Of a stretch of 64,000 nt of DNA, positions 51,126 through 59,238 are shown one piece after another. Source of the DNA: Micromonospora thermarum (GTDB lineage: Bacteria; Actinomycetota; Actinomycetes; Mycobacteriales; Micromonosporaceae). The notes below the pieces were generated by a model. That model was given only the letters and a program-made list of their open reading frames with translations, did no database searches and was not told the origin of the DNA. The position numbers were made by a program, and so were the translations under genes. The stretch lies in the NCBI RefSeq assembly GCF_012034245.1, contig NZ_JAATEO010000023.1, forward strand, positions 1 through 64,000, read 5' to 3'. Numbering within the stretch: the stretch's first letter is position 1; every line of letters starts with the position of its first letter.

Positions 51126-52550
51126 TCAGGATGGGCCGGGGGACCGTCGCCCGTCGATGCGGGTGATGTTACGGATCTTGTTGGACGCGTCCAGGGCGGC
51201 GACCTTGTAGGCCTCGGCCAGCGTCGGGTAGTTGAACACCGCGTCGACCAGGTAGTCGACCGTGCCGCCGCAGCCCATCACCGCCTGTCCCACGTGGACG
51301 ATCTCGGTGGCGCCGGTCCCGAAGACGTGTACGCCGAGCAGCCGGCCGTCGTCCGGCGAGACGAGCAGCTTCAGCATGCCGTACGAGTCGCCCACGATCT
51401 GACCGCGGGCCAGCTCGCGGTACCTCGCGATGCCGACCTCGAACGGCGTCGAGCTGTCGGTCAACTCCTCCTCGGTCTTCCCGACGAAGCTGATCTCCGG
51501 GATCGTGTAGATGCCGATCGGCTGCAACTCGTGCATCGCGCGGACCGGCTCGCCGCAGGCGTGCTGCGCCGCCAGCCGGCCCTGCTCCATCGACGTGGAC
51601 GCCAACGCCGGGAAGCCGATCACGTCACCGACCGCGTAGATGTTCTCGACCGCGGTGCGGTAGTTCGCGTCGACCTGGATCCGGCCGCGCCGGTCCGCCT
51701 CCAGCCCGGCCGCGTCGAGCGCCAGGTCGTCGGTCTGGCCCTGGCGGCCGGCCGAGTACATGACCGTGTCCGCGACGATCTTCTTGCCGCTCTTCAGGAC
51801 GCACAACGCCGCGGTCTGGTGCTTCTCGACCGCGGCGACCTCCTCGCCGAACCGGAACGTGACGGACAGGTCGCGCAGGTGGTATTTGAGCGACTCGACG
51901 ACCTCCTCGTCGCAGAAGTCGAGCATCCGGTCCCGGCGTTCCACCACGGTCACCTTGGTGCCGAGGGCGGCGAACATGGACGCGTACTCCATGCCGATCA
52001 CGCCGGCGCCGACCACCACCATGCTGCGGGGCACGGCGTGGAGATTGAGGACGCCGTCCGAGTCGACGATAGTCCGGTCGTCGAAGTCGACACTGTCCGG
52101 GCGGGCCGGGCGCGTACCCGCGGCGATGACGACCTTGTCGAAGGTGACCCTGACCTCCCGGCCGGAGCCACCGTCGACCCAGACCGCGTGCGGGTCGGCG
52201 AACCGTCCGGTGCCGGTGATCATCGCGACGCGGTTGCGGCCCAACTGGTTGCGGATGACGTCCGTCTGTCGGCTGATCACGTGCTGGGTCCGGGCGGCCA
52301 GGTCGCTGACCGTGATCTCCTCCTTGACCCGGTAGCTGCTGCCGTAGAGGTCCCGCTGGCTCAGGCCGGTCAGGTAGAGGACGGCCTCGCGCAGCGTCTT
52401 GGAGGGGACCGTGCCGGTGTTGATGCACACCCCGCCGATCATGTCGCGCCGGTCCACGATGGCGACCCGCCTGCCGAGCTTGGCGGCGGCGATCGCGGCC
52501 TTCTGCCCGCTGGGTCCGGAGCCCAGCACCAGCATGTCGTAGTCATACAC
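51126..52550 (-). CDS. sthA: Soluble pyridine nucleotide transhydrogenase
   Basis: A 474-residue flavoprotein of the disulfide reductase family. FAD motif MLVLGSGPSGQKAAIAAAKL, then GGVCINTGTVPSKTLREAVL. Here one of the redox Cys is missing (CINTGT), the signature of SthA rather than dihydrolipoamide dehydrogenase. NAD(P) motif VVVGAGVIGMEYASMFAALG and C-terminal dimer interface follow. It balances NADPH and NADH. GTG 52550 gives a normal N-terminus; the frame is open further upstream but that sequence is not conserved-looking. Confidence 0.9.
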   Translation of the reverse strand: MYDYDMLVLGSGPSGQKAAIAAAKLGRRVAIVDRRDMIGGVCINTGTVPSKTLREAVLYLTGLSQRDLYGSSYRVKEEITVSDLAARTQHVISRQTDVIRNQLGRNRVAMITGTGRFADPHAVWVDGGSGREVRVTFDKVVIAAGTRPARPDSVDFDDRTIVDSDGVLNLHAVPRSMVVVGAGVIGMEYASMFAALGTKVTVVERRDRMLDFCDEEVVESLKYHLRDLSVTFRFGEEVAAVEKHQTAALCVLKSGKKIVADTVMYSAGRQGQTDDLALDAAGLEADRRGRIQVDANYRTAVENIYAVGDVIGFPALASTSMEQGRLAAQHACGEPVRAMHELQPIGIYTIPEISFVGKTEEELTDSSTPFEVGIARYRELARGQIVGDSYGMLKLLVSPDDGRLLGVHVFGTGATEIVHVGQAVMGCGGTVDYLVDAVFNYPTLAEAYKVAALDASNKIRNITRIDGRRSPGPS

Positions 52551-52654
52551 AACCGTCAGCGTGGCAAGGTGTCGCCGCCCGCGCCAGGCGTGCTCGGCGA
52601 GCGGTGGGCCGGCCACGCCGGTACCGGCGCCGTCCCCCTGCGGAGAATCCCGCA

Positions 52655-52688
52655 ATCGATTGACAATCGATAGTTAGTAAGCGATAGT
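52655..52688 (+). promoter_or_regulatory. Promoter with overlapping palindrome, leaderless DUF2975 gene
   Basis: -35 TTGACA (52660-52665), 17-base spacer, -10-like GATAGT (52683-52688), and the ATG at 52695 only 6 bases on, so the transcript would be leaderless. The perfect palindrome ATCGATT-GAC-AATCGAT (52655-52671) covers the -35 box and fits repression by the HTH protein of the same operon. Confidence 0.6.
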
Positions 52689-52694
52689 CGATAC

Positions 52695-53174
52695 ATGATC
52701 GCAGAGCATCGGGCGGTAGCACCGCTCAGAGTCTTCCTCGTGCTGTTGTTCGGGATCCTGGTCCTGTTCCAGACCATGTCGTTGCCCGGACAGTTCGCGC
52801 ACATGGCCGAGGAGTCCCCGGGCTTCGCCTACCTGAGGTGGCCCGCGACCGCGGTGTCGGTGTTCTGGGTGCTGTGCGTCCAGGTGGTGATCGTGTGCAC
52901 CTGGAAGCTGCTCACCCTGGTCAAGAACGACCGCATCTTCACCGAGGCCTCGCTGAGGTGGGTGGATGCGATCGTGTGGGCCGTCGCCGCCGCGTGGGTG
53001 GTGCTCCTGGGTGTCTTCCTGTACGTCGGCTTCAACGCGAACGACCCCGGACTGCCGCTGCTGCTGTTCCTGCTGTTGACCGGCGTCACCGTGCTGGGGC
53101 TGCTGATGGTGGTGATGCGCGCGCTGTTGCGGCAGGCCACGACGCTGCGCACCGACATGGAAGCGGTGATCTGA
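52695..53174 (+). CDS. DUF2975 membrane protein
   Basis: A 159-residue protein with four hydrophobic segments (FLVLLFGILVLFQTMSL; VFWVLCVQVVIVCTWKLLTL; VAAAWVVLLGVFLYVGF; LLLFLLLTGVTVLGLLMVVM) and a NDRIFTEASLRWVDAI loop typical of DUF2975. Such proteins almost always come with a small HTH protein, as here (overlap TGATG). Their role is unknown; they may act as membrane anti-regulators. Start ATG 52695, probably leaderless. Confidence 0.85.
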   Translation: MIAEHRAVAPLRVFLVLLFGILVLFQTMSLPGQFAHMAEESPGFAYLRWPATAVSVFWVLCVQVVIVCTWKLLTLVKNDRIFTEASLRWVDAIVWAVAAAWVVLLGVFLYVGFNANDPGLPLLLFLLLTGVTVLGLLMVVMRALLRQATTLRTDMEAVI

Positions 53175-53380
53175 TGCCCATCGTCGTGCGCATCGACGTC
53201 GAGCTGGCCAAACGGAAGATGAGCGTGGGGGAGTTCGCCGAGCGGGTGGGGCTCACGCCGGCGAACGTGGCCGTCCTGAAGAACGGCCGTGCCAAGGCCG
53301 TCCGCTTCAGCACCCTGGAAGCCATGTGCCGGGTGCTCAACTGTCAACCCGGTGACCTGCTCGAGTGGGTGGACGAGTGA
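53174..53380 (+). CDS. Small XRE/Cro-type HTH protein, DUF2975 partner
   Basis: A 68-residue helix-turn-helix protein: VRIDVELAKRKMSVGEFAER, VGLTPANVAVLKNGRAKAVR, FSTLEAMCRVLNCQPGDLLE. Its ATG overlaps the DUF2975 stop, and its stop overlaps the GTG of the ABC ORF. It probably binds the palindrome at 52655 and controls its own operon. Confidence 0.85.
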   Translation: MPIVVRIDVELAKRKMSVGEFAERVGLTPANVAVLKNGRAKAVRFSTLEAMCRVLNCQPGDLLEWVDE

Positions 53381-54063
53381 TCGAGGTCCGCGGGCTCACC
53401 AAGCGCTACGGCGACGTCCTGGCCGTCGACGACCTCAGCTTCGACGTCGAGCCGGGGAAGGTCACCGGTTTCCTCGGGCCGAACGGGGCGGGCAAGTCGA
53501 CGACGATGCGGATGATGCTCGGCCTCGACCGGCCCACCCCCGGGACGGTCCTCGTGAACGGCCGGGCCTTCGCGACGCTCACCGAACCGCTACGCGAGGT
53601 CGGCGCGCTCCTCGATGCCGGCGCCGTGCACCCCGGCCGTACCGGACGCAATCACCTCCGGGTGGCCGCCCGGACCAACGGCATCCCGGAGCGACGGGTC
53701 GACGAGGTGATCGACCAGGTCGGGCTCGGCAGTGCGGCCCGCCGCCAGATCAAGAGCTACTCGCTGGGGATGCGCCAGCGGCTGGGGATCGCGGCGGCGC
53801 TCCTCGCCGATCCCCGCGTGCTGTTGTTCGTCGAGCCGATGAACGGGCTGGACCTGGACGGCATCCGCTGGATCCGCGGGCTCGCGGTCGGGCTCGGCTT
53901 CCTGATGCGCAACACCGCCGGTGCCCTGGTCACGGTGTTCCTCCTGATGCTGGTGCTGCCGTTGCTGCTACCGCAGTTCGGCTACGACTGGATGTCCGCG
54001 CTGGCCGACGTCCTGCCCGGGACCGGCGCGGCGTTCCTCCTGCTGGGGAGGTGCCAGGGATGA
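53377..54063 (+). pseudogene. Chimeric ORF: ABC ATPase N-part fused to ABC permease C-part
   Basis: 228 residues. Up to about residue 170 it is an ABC-2-type drug exporter ATPase: GFLGPNGAGKSTTMRMMLGL (Walker A), YSLGMRQRLGIAAALLADPR (signature), then LLFVEPMNGLDLDGIRWIRG, where the Walker B Asp is Val. Directly after this the sequence becomes the last membrane part of the partner permease (GLGFLMRNTAGALVTVFLLM, LPLLLPQFGYDWMSALADVL). The H-loop of the ATPase and most of the permease are missing: an internal deletion of roughly 1 kb fused two genes in frame. The GTG 53377 start overlaps the HTH stop. Almost surely inactive as a transporter. Confidence 0.75.
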
Positions 54064-54158
54064 CGACGACGTCGTCGGTGGTGGTCCTGCTCGGCTGGGC
54101 CGCCGGCGTTCTCCTTCTCGGCTGGTTGCGGCTGTCGCGCGACGACGCGAACCGGTAG
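54060..54158 (+). pseudogene. Permease C-terminal helix in a shifted frame
   Basis: A 32-residue frame with one hydrophobic helix (VVVLLGWAAGVLLLGWLRLS) and RRDD-like end, starting with an ATG overlapping the stop of the chimeric ORF. It reads as the natural end of the same ABC permease after a frameshift near 54050. Confidence 0.55.
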
Positions 54159-54175
54159 CCGGCGGCGACGCACCC

Positions 54176-54934
54176 TCAATTGCGGGCGAGGGTGAGTGCG
54201 AGCCTCGGGTTGGTGGTCAGTGTGTCGGCGCGAAGGTAGACCAGCTCGATAGCTGGTTCGGTGAACGTGACCGGGCCCGGTGCGGAGTCGGGGATCCCGA
54301 CCGGGAGAGGCAGGTCGGGACCGAGCGTGATCGTGGTACCGGACAGTCGGCCGACGAAGCGGGTGGCGTAGACGGCGACGTTGCCGCGCAACGCCATCTG
54401 GTCGGCGGTGAAACGCATGGTGTGGCCCGGCGGGCCGGGCGAGCGCAGGAGTACGTCGTCCACGACGGCGTCGTCCATGCTGACCTTCAACGCCGTGCGG
54501 GAGCCGTCGGCGGTCGGAAGCTGGACGACCCCTTCGATCCGGAGGCGGGTCATGGTCACCCTGGAACCAGTGAGTGTCGAGGCGGTCGCTGCCACCGGGG
54601 GCTGGTCGGGATCGGCGGCGATCGAGGGCGGCCGGCGGTTGCGCTGACCGTCACCGGGCCTGCGGGGAGGCGTGCTGGCGCAGCCGCTTCCGGGAGGCGC
54701 GGGCAGCGGGCTGGGGCCGACCCACGTCTGCTCGGCCAGCATCGGGGTGGCCGGGGCGCAGGCGGTGGCGGGGCCGGGAGCAGTCAGTAGACCGGCGGAG
54801 CCGAGCAGTCCGAACAGGGCGGCGAGGAGCCGCTGTCGATGCAGGCCGGGCAGCCGCATCGCCTCCCGCCGCGCAGCACGTGGGACAGTGTCGGACCTGG
54901 TCACCGGCGGTCCGGCCCCGCCCCCGCCGCACAT
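54176..54934 (-). CDS. Secreted protein of unknown function, third gene of DUF6230 operon
   Basis: A 252-residue exported protein. A signal-peptide-like stretch (RLLAALFGLLGSAGLLTAPG, ending ATACA) is followed by a Pro-rich linker and a beta-rich domain (TMTRLRIEGVVQLPTADGSR, ALKVSMDDAVVDDVLLRSPG, TITLGPDLPLPVGIP). ATG 54934 overlaps the stop of the DUF6114 gene (ATGA), so translation is coupled; an internal ATG at 54859 is an alternative. Function unknown; the beta-rich domain resembles in style the DUF6230 neighbour. Confidence 0.7.
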   Translation of the reverse strand: MCGGGGAGPPVTRSDTVPRAARREAMRLPGLHRQRLLAALFGLLGSAGLLTAPGPATACAPATPMLAEQTWVGPSPLPAPPGSGCASTPPRRPGDGQRNRRPPSIAADPDQPPVAATASTLTGSRVTMTRLRIEGVVQLPTADGSRTALKVSMDDAVVDDVLLRSPGPPGHTMRFTADQMALRGNVAVYATRFVGRLSGTTITLGPDLPLPVGIPDSAPGPVTFTEPAIELVYLRADTLTTNPRLALTLARN

Positions 54935-55515
54935 CAGTTCGTCGACCAGGGCTGCCTGCTCGCCGAGGGCGCCTCGTGGGAGATGTCGGTGGCAGGTTGA
55001 TCAGGTGTACTCGCGGACGGCGTGGCTTGCGCCGGGTGGTCGTCCGCGGAGTTCTCGGGCCCGGCGGCCGTGTCCTCCGTCGCCGACTCGGCGCCGGCCG
55101 CCTCGTTCCGGGGAGTGACCGGTCGCCCCGGCACCCACCCGCCGGCCAGGGCACTGCCGAGCAGACCGGTCACGGTGCCGATCAGGAAGCCGCCCAGATT
55201 CACCCCGATCAGCGCGAAGAGCGCGGTGACGGCGGCGACCACGGCGTAGAACACGCGGTGCTGGGGGGTGAACCACATCAGCAGGCCCGCGGTCACCAGG
55301 ATGGCGGGTACCAACCAGGAGAGGAAGCCGGTCGGTCCCAGCTGGAAGGTCAGGCCGGACAGTGACATCTGGGTGGTGCCGAAGATCGCCAGCCCGGCGA
55401 GCGCGGTGAGCAGTCCGCCCCAGAACGGGCGCGTCCACCGCCACCGGCGGAAGCTGCCCCACCCCGCGCGGAGTGAATTCGGGCGGGCGTCGTGTCGCGG
55501 TTCGGCCCTTCTCAT
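54934..55515 (-). CDS. DUF6114 membrane protein
   Basis: A 193-residue protein with four closely spaced membrane segments (PFWGGLLTALAGLAIFGTTQ; GFLSWLVPAILVTAGLLMWF; VFYAVVAAVTALFALIGVNL; GGFLIGTVTGLLGSALAGGW) and a long hydrophilic, acidic C-terminal tail. Matches DUF6114 proteins, which in actinomycetes sit next to DUF6230 genes. Function unknown. Confidence 0.8.
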   Translation of the reverse strand: MRRAEPRHDARPNSLRAGWGSFRRWRWTRPFWGGLLTALAGLAIFGTTQMSLSGLTFQLGPTGFLSWLVPAILVTAGLLMWFTPQHRVFYAVVAAVTALFALIGVNLGGFLIGTVTGLLGSALAGGWVPGRPVTPRNEAAGAESATEDTAAGPENSADDHPAQATPSASTPDQPATDISHEAPSASRQPWSTN

Positions 55516-55588
55516 ACCGTGGCTCCTGCCGGGTGAGTCCGGGCCGGGGATGGGCGTGCGACTCCGGCCCCCGGCGGCGGTGGTCGAG

Positions 55589-56200
55589 TCAGAAGCATTC
55601 CTTGGCGGCGGCGCCGACGTTGACCTTCAGCCTGAGACCGGTCAGGTTGAACCGGCCGGCCTGGGTGGATCGGGCCACCTGGCGGAGGTTCGTGATCGTC
55701 ACGGCGTCGGCCTGCTGGCCGAACGCACCCGGGGCGCCCCTGGCTCCCTCCGGTCCGCGGTCGAGGGTCGACGCGTCCTGTCCGGTGTTGATGTTCGTGA
55801 ACTCGGTGTCGCCTTCCAGCGAGACCAGGTCGATCAACAGATCCTCTGCGGTGGCGGGCCTGCCGCCCCCACCCGCGGTGATGGTGAGCACGACCGGCGC
55901 GCCCGGCACCTTGACCGACTGGCAGAGGTCGAAGAGTTGGGCCCTGCGGATGCCGGTGACGGCGACCGGATGCCTCGTCCCGTCGATCTCCTCGGCGACC
56001 CCGGGATACTGGACGAATCCCTCGCCTCGCAACTGCGAGGCGGAGACCTTGAAAGTCTGCCCGGAGACGGCGAACGAGGCGGCGAGGGCGCCGTTGGCCA
56101 TGCCGACGATGATCGCGCCGGCGAGGGCGATCGCAGGCAGCAGCAGGGCGGCGAAGCGCGACCAGCGGACATGACCCCGGTTGGCGGACTCTTCCTGCAC
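55589..56200 (-). CDS. DUF6230-family secreted protein
   Basis: A 203-residue protein with an N-terminal hydrophobic segment (FAALLLPAIALAGAIIVGMA) and the typical DUF6230 start GALAASFAVSGQTFKVSASQ, then ...LFDLCQSVKVPGAPVVLTIT and a C-terminal NLTGLRLKVNVG with Cys near the end (KECF). Two Cys may be paired. GTG 56200 after GGAGGGGG is chosen. First gene of the operon with DUF6114 and a secreted protein; sometimes mis-annotated as cholesterol esterase. Function unknown. Confidence 0.82.
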   Translation of the reverse strand: MQEESANRGHVRWSRFAALLLPAIALAGAIIVGMANGALAASFAVSGQTFKVSASQLRGEGFVQYPGVAEEIDGTRHPVAVTGIRRAQLFDLCQSVKVPGAPVVLTITAGGGGRPATAEDLLIDLVSLEGDTEFTNINTGQDASTLDRGPEGARGAPGAFGQQADAVTITNLRQVARSTQAGRFNLTGLRLKVNVGAAAKECF

Positions 56201-56367
56201 GGTTCCCCCTCCGCCTCCGGCCGCTCGGGCGACCAATGGACGCGATAGTCCCGCGTCCGGCCGCGCCGCCGGTTACCGGCGAATGACGTGCGCTCGTGAC
56301 GGCGCACGGGTCGGGCGCAGGTGATGAAACCCTGGCTGCCTCACGCTAACACGGGCGGAAACCGTGA

Positions 56368-56700
56368 GTGACTGCCATGTCACGGATGGTTGCGGTGATG
56401 TGGGCCCGGACGGAGAGCGGCAGCGCGACCGCCAATCCCCAGCAGACCGACAAGCTTCGGACCGACGTCGTCGAGGCGATCGACACCCAGCGCGGCGTCG
56501 TAGCGAACACCCTGGGCACGGCGGTCGACACCGAGGGTGAACGGCACTCGTTCCCGGGTGGGCACTACGTGAGCATCGTCGGGTACCGGGACGGTGGACA
56601 GACCCTGAAGATCGCCGACCCGTACGACCCGGAGAAGCACTACTGGATGCACGGCGAGAAGGTGGCCGACTGGATCGCACAGCGCGGCTACTCCAGCTGA
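56368..56700 (+). pseudogene. C39-like peptidase, truncated
   Basis: 110 residues that correspond to the C-terminal half of a C39-type (papain-fold) peptidase: LRTDVVEAIDTQRGVVANTL, HYVSIVGYRDGGQTLKIADP with the catalytic His and Asp, and an aromatic end YWMHGEKVADWIAQRGY. The N-terminal part with the catalytic Cys is missing; upstream frames do not contain it. Remnant. Confidence 0.6.
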
Positions 56701-56924
56701 CGCTGACCGACGACAGGCCGCTGGCTGGCTCCGGAGACGGGGCCGGCCAGCGGTATCTCCGGCCCGGGGCGACCGAGCCCCGGTCCGAGCAGCCGGCGGG
56801 TGGACGCCCGCGAGAACCGCTGCGCCGGATTCATCCGGGCGGGGTGAAGTCGGATCACCCAGCCGCGTTCCAAGATCGAGATAACCGTGCACACTCCCAT
56901 GCGCTCGGAAGGGATTGGGTGGCC

Positions 56925-59237
56925 ATGACGCGAGAAGGCCGAGGGGACCATGCTGCCCCCAACCGTCCCAGCGACCGGAAGGGGTTCCAGGGACGCGCTC
57001 CGGTGGGAGCGCGGGAACCGGGCGCGGTACGCCAGGACCATGTCGTCGAATGGCGGCGACGCGCACTGACGCAACAGCTGCCGGCCGCCGGTTTTCCGGC
57101 CGGGTCCGGTGTGCCGTCGCTCGTGTATCTGTGGGCGAGCATGTTCCTGGCGGCTGCCATCATCCTCGGATTCGCGATCAACCACGAGCGGGGCGTCCCG
57201 CCGGCGATCGTCGACTCGCAGCGGGACAACGTGTCGAAGGTCGCCACGAGTACACGCATGACCATTCAGCACTCGGTGGAGGACCTCGACCAGCGGGTCG
57301 CCGGGCGGGCACCCGGGACGCCGGACGCCGAACTGCTCAAACAGGTCGTCGGCGACGGGGCGACCTGGAACGGTGCGGTGATCATGGAGAACGCCACCCG
57401 CCGCCCGCTGGCGAAGCAGGGCCCCGAGCTGCCCATGGAGCTGCTGCCGCCGACGCTGCCCACGAACGTCTTCCCGATCAGCACACCGGAGGGGCCGGTA
57501 CTGGTCCGCAGCATCGCCCTGGACGGCACGCGGACGCTGCTGGCGATCCAACAGTTGACCGTGGACGAGCTGCGGCTCAATCCGGAAGCGCGACAGGGAG
57601 TCTTCGCCCTCACCCCGGACGGCAAGAGCACGCTCGTGCAGGGAGTCAGCGCGGTCGACGCCGCCCACCATCCGACGGTCTTCCAGGGGCTGGCCGGCTC
57701 CGACTCCAGCGAGGGCCACCCGATCCGGGTGACCGAGTGGACGGGCCGGCAGCTGGTGGTGTCCTCGGCGCCGGTGGGCAACACCGGGGTGACCCTGGCG
57801 ACCCTGATCGTCGCCGACGAGACGGGCGGCACGTCCGCCACCCGGGGCATCCTCATCGGCCTGACGCTGCTGGCGGCGGCCGTGCCCAGCTTCCTGCTGA
57901 TGCGGACCTCGCTGGTCCGCCCCGTGCGATCGCTGCTCAAGCAGGCCAAGGCGAACGCCTGTGGGGAGCCCTGCACCAAGCGCCGCCCGCTGCGGGTCGC
58001 GGAGGCACACCGCATCGCCCGGGCATTGGCCTCGACCTCCGCGGACCCCTCGACTCCCATCGCCGCCCGGAGGTGGTGGCGGTGGCGGTGGCGCCCGACC
58101 GTCACCCAGGGCCTGGCCCTCGCCACCGTGCTGGCGCTGCTCTGGCCGGCGGCGGCCGTGGCCGCCACGCTCCGCGCGCCCGAGCCGTCGATCCCGGATC
58201 AGCTCGTCCGGGACGAGGAGAGCCGGGCCGAGGCGGCGAGCAACCTGATGGGCAAGGCGCTGAACAACGGCCTGCAGACGGTGCTACGCGTCTCTCAGGC
58301 TGCCGAGGCGGGCGACCCCGCCCAGATGACTCCTCTGCTCAAGCAGGAACTGGCCGACAAGCAGCGGTTCCGGAGCCTGTACCTGGTCGACCCCAACGGC
58401 ACGGTGGTGAGCTCGGTCGGACGCGAGCCGCTCCGGAACGAGCCGCTGCGGGGCGAGGCGGGCATCGACCTGGACAACGACACCTCCCGCGTCCCGGTGG
58501 TGTACGCCTTCCGGGTGGGCGCCAACGGCGTCGCCGCCGTCGGCGAGTACAGCATCGACTACCTGCTCGACATGCTCCGCGCGGTGGACGGGCAGGCCCG
58601 GATCGTCGACGAGAACCTGCGGACGATCTTCGACTCGGAGGGCTTCCGCGCCTTCGAGGAACTGCGGGGGAGTGCCCGTGGAGCCGCGGCCGAGGCTCTC
58701 AAGGGTGGCACGGTCGGACGGGCGACGGCGCCGGACGGCAGGCCGACCCTGATCGCGGCCGCCGGTCTCAGCAAGCCGCACACCGTCACCCCCCTGAAGT
58801 GGTCCCTGGTGGTGGAGCAGGACCTCAACGGACTCCGCCTGCCGGCGAGCGACGGTCGACGGTGGACGGTGCTCGTCGCCAGCCTGACGGCGGGTGCGGT
58901 GCTGCTCACCGCGGTGTGGCAGTACTACGTCTTCGCGCGGCCGCTGCGGCGGCTGGCCGGGGAGGCGGACAAGATCAGCAGCGGCGCGGTCGACGTGCCG
59001 ATTCCGCCCCAGCGGCACGACGACGTCGGTGCCCTGGCGATGTGCCTGGAGGTCTGCCGTCAGGCCCGCCACGCGGGGTCCAGCCGACTCGGTGGCGCGA
59101 GTCGACTGCGCGGCAGCGAGGAGAACCCGACCGCCGTGCTGCCCGCGGCAACCGGCGGAGCCGCCACCGATCAGGCCGCGGCGAAGCGCGGCGGCCGGAT
59201 CTACCGCTCCGGCGCCGACCGAGAGGAAAGGGGTTGA
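56925..59237 (+). CDS. HAMP protein with two extracytoplasmic sensor domains (PGA cluster)
   Basis: A 770-residue membrane protein without kinase or cyclase output. Basic N-terminus; TM1 at about 64-86; an extracytoplasmic PDC/Cache-like domain of about 215 residues; TM2 at about 306-326 followed by a basic cytoplasmic stretch; TM3 at about 392-416; a second Cache-like domain (QRFRSLYLVDPNGTVVSSVG); TM4 near 645-670; and a HAMP domain (FARPLRRLAGEADKISSGAV). A Pro/Gly-rich tail ends the protein. It ends one base before pgsB, so it belongs to this operon and probably couples an outside signal to polymer synthesis. ATG 56925; GTG 56919 is an alternative. Confidence 0.8.
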   Translation: MTREGRGDHAAPNRPSDRKGFQGRAPVGAREPGAVRQDHVVEWRRRALTQQLPAAGFPAGSGVPSLVYLWASMFLAAAIILGFAINHERGVPPAIVDSQRDNVSKVATSTRMTIQHSVEDLDQRVAGRAPGTPDAELLKQVVGDGATWNGAVIMENATRRPLAKQGPELPMELLPPTLPTNVFPISTPEGPVLVRSIALDGTRTLLAIQQLTVDELRLNPEARQGVFALTPDGKSTLVQGVSAVDAAHHPTVFQGLAGSDSSEGHPIRVTEWTGRQLVVSSAPVGNTGVTLATLIVADETGGTSATRGILIGLTLLAAAVPSFLLMRTSLVRPVRSLLKQAKANACGEPCTKRRPLRVAEAHRIARALASTSADPSTPIAARRWWRWRWRPTVTQGLALATVLALLWPAAAVAATLRAPEPSIPDQLVRDEESRAEAASNLMGKALNNGLQTVLRVSQAAEAGDPAQMTPLLKQELADKQRFRSLYLVDPNGTVVSSVGREPLRNEPLRGEAGIDLDNDTSRVPVVYAFRVGANGVAAVGEYSIDYLLDMLRAVDGQARIVDENLRTIFDSEGFRAFEELRGSARGAAAEALKGGTVGRATAPDGRPTLIAAAGLSKPHTVTPLKWSLVVEQDLNGLRLPASDGRRWTVLVASLTAGAVLLTAVWQYYVFARPLRRLAGEADKISSGAVDVPIPPQRHDDVGALAMCLEVCRQARHAGSSRLGGASRLRGSEENPTAVLPAATGGAATDQAAAKRGGRIYRSGADREERG

Positions 59238-59238
59238 C

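Noticed and set aside
51126..52550. Dihydrolipoamide dehydrogenase
   Set aside because: The second redox Cys is missing (CINTGT), which fits soluble transhydrogenase.
53377..54063. Functional ABC transporter ATPase
   Set aside because: Walker B Asp is replaced by Val, the H-loop is missing, and the sequence runs into a permease end.
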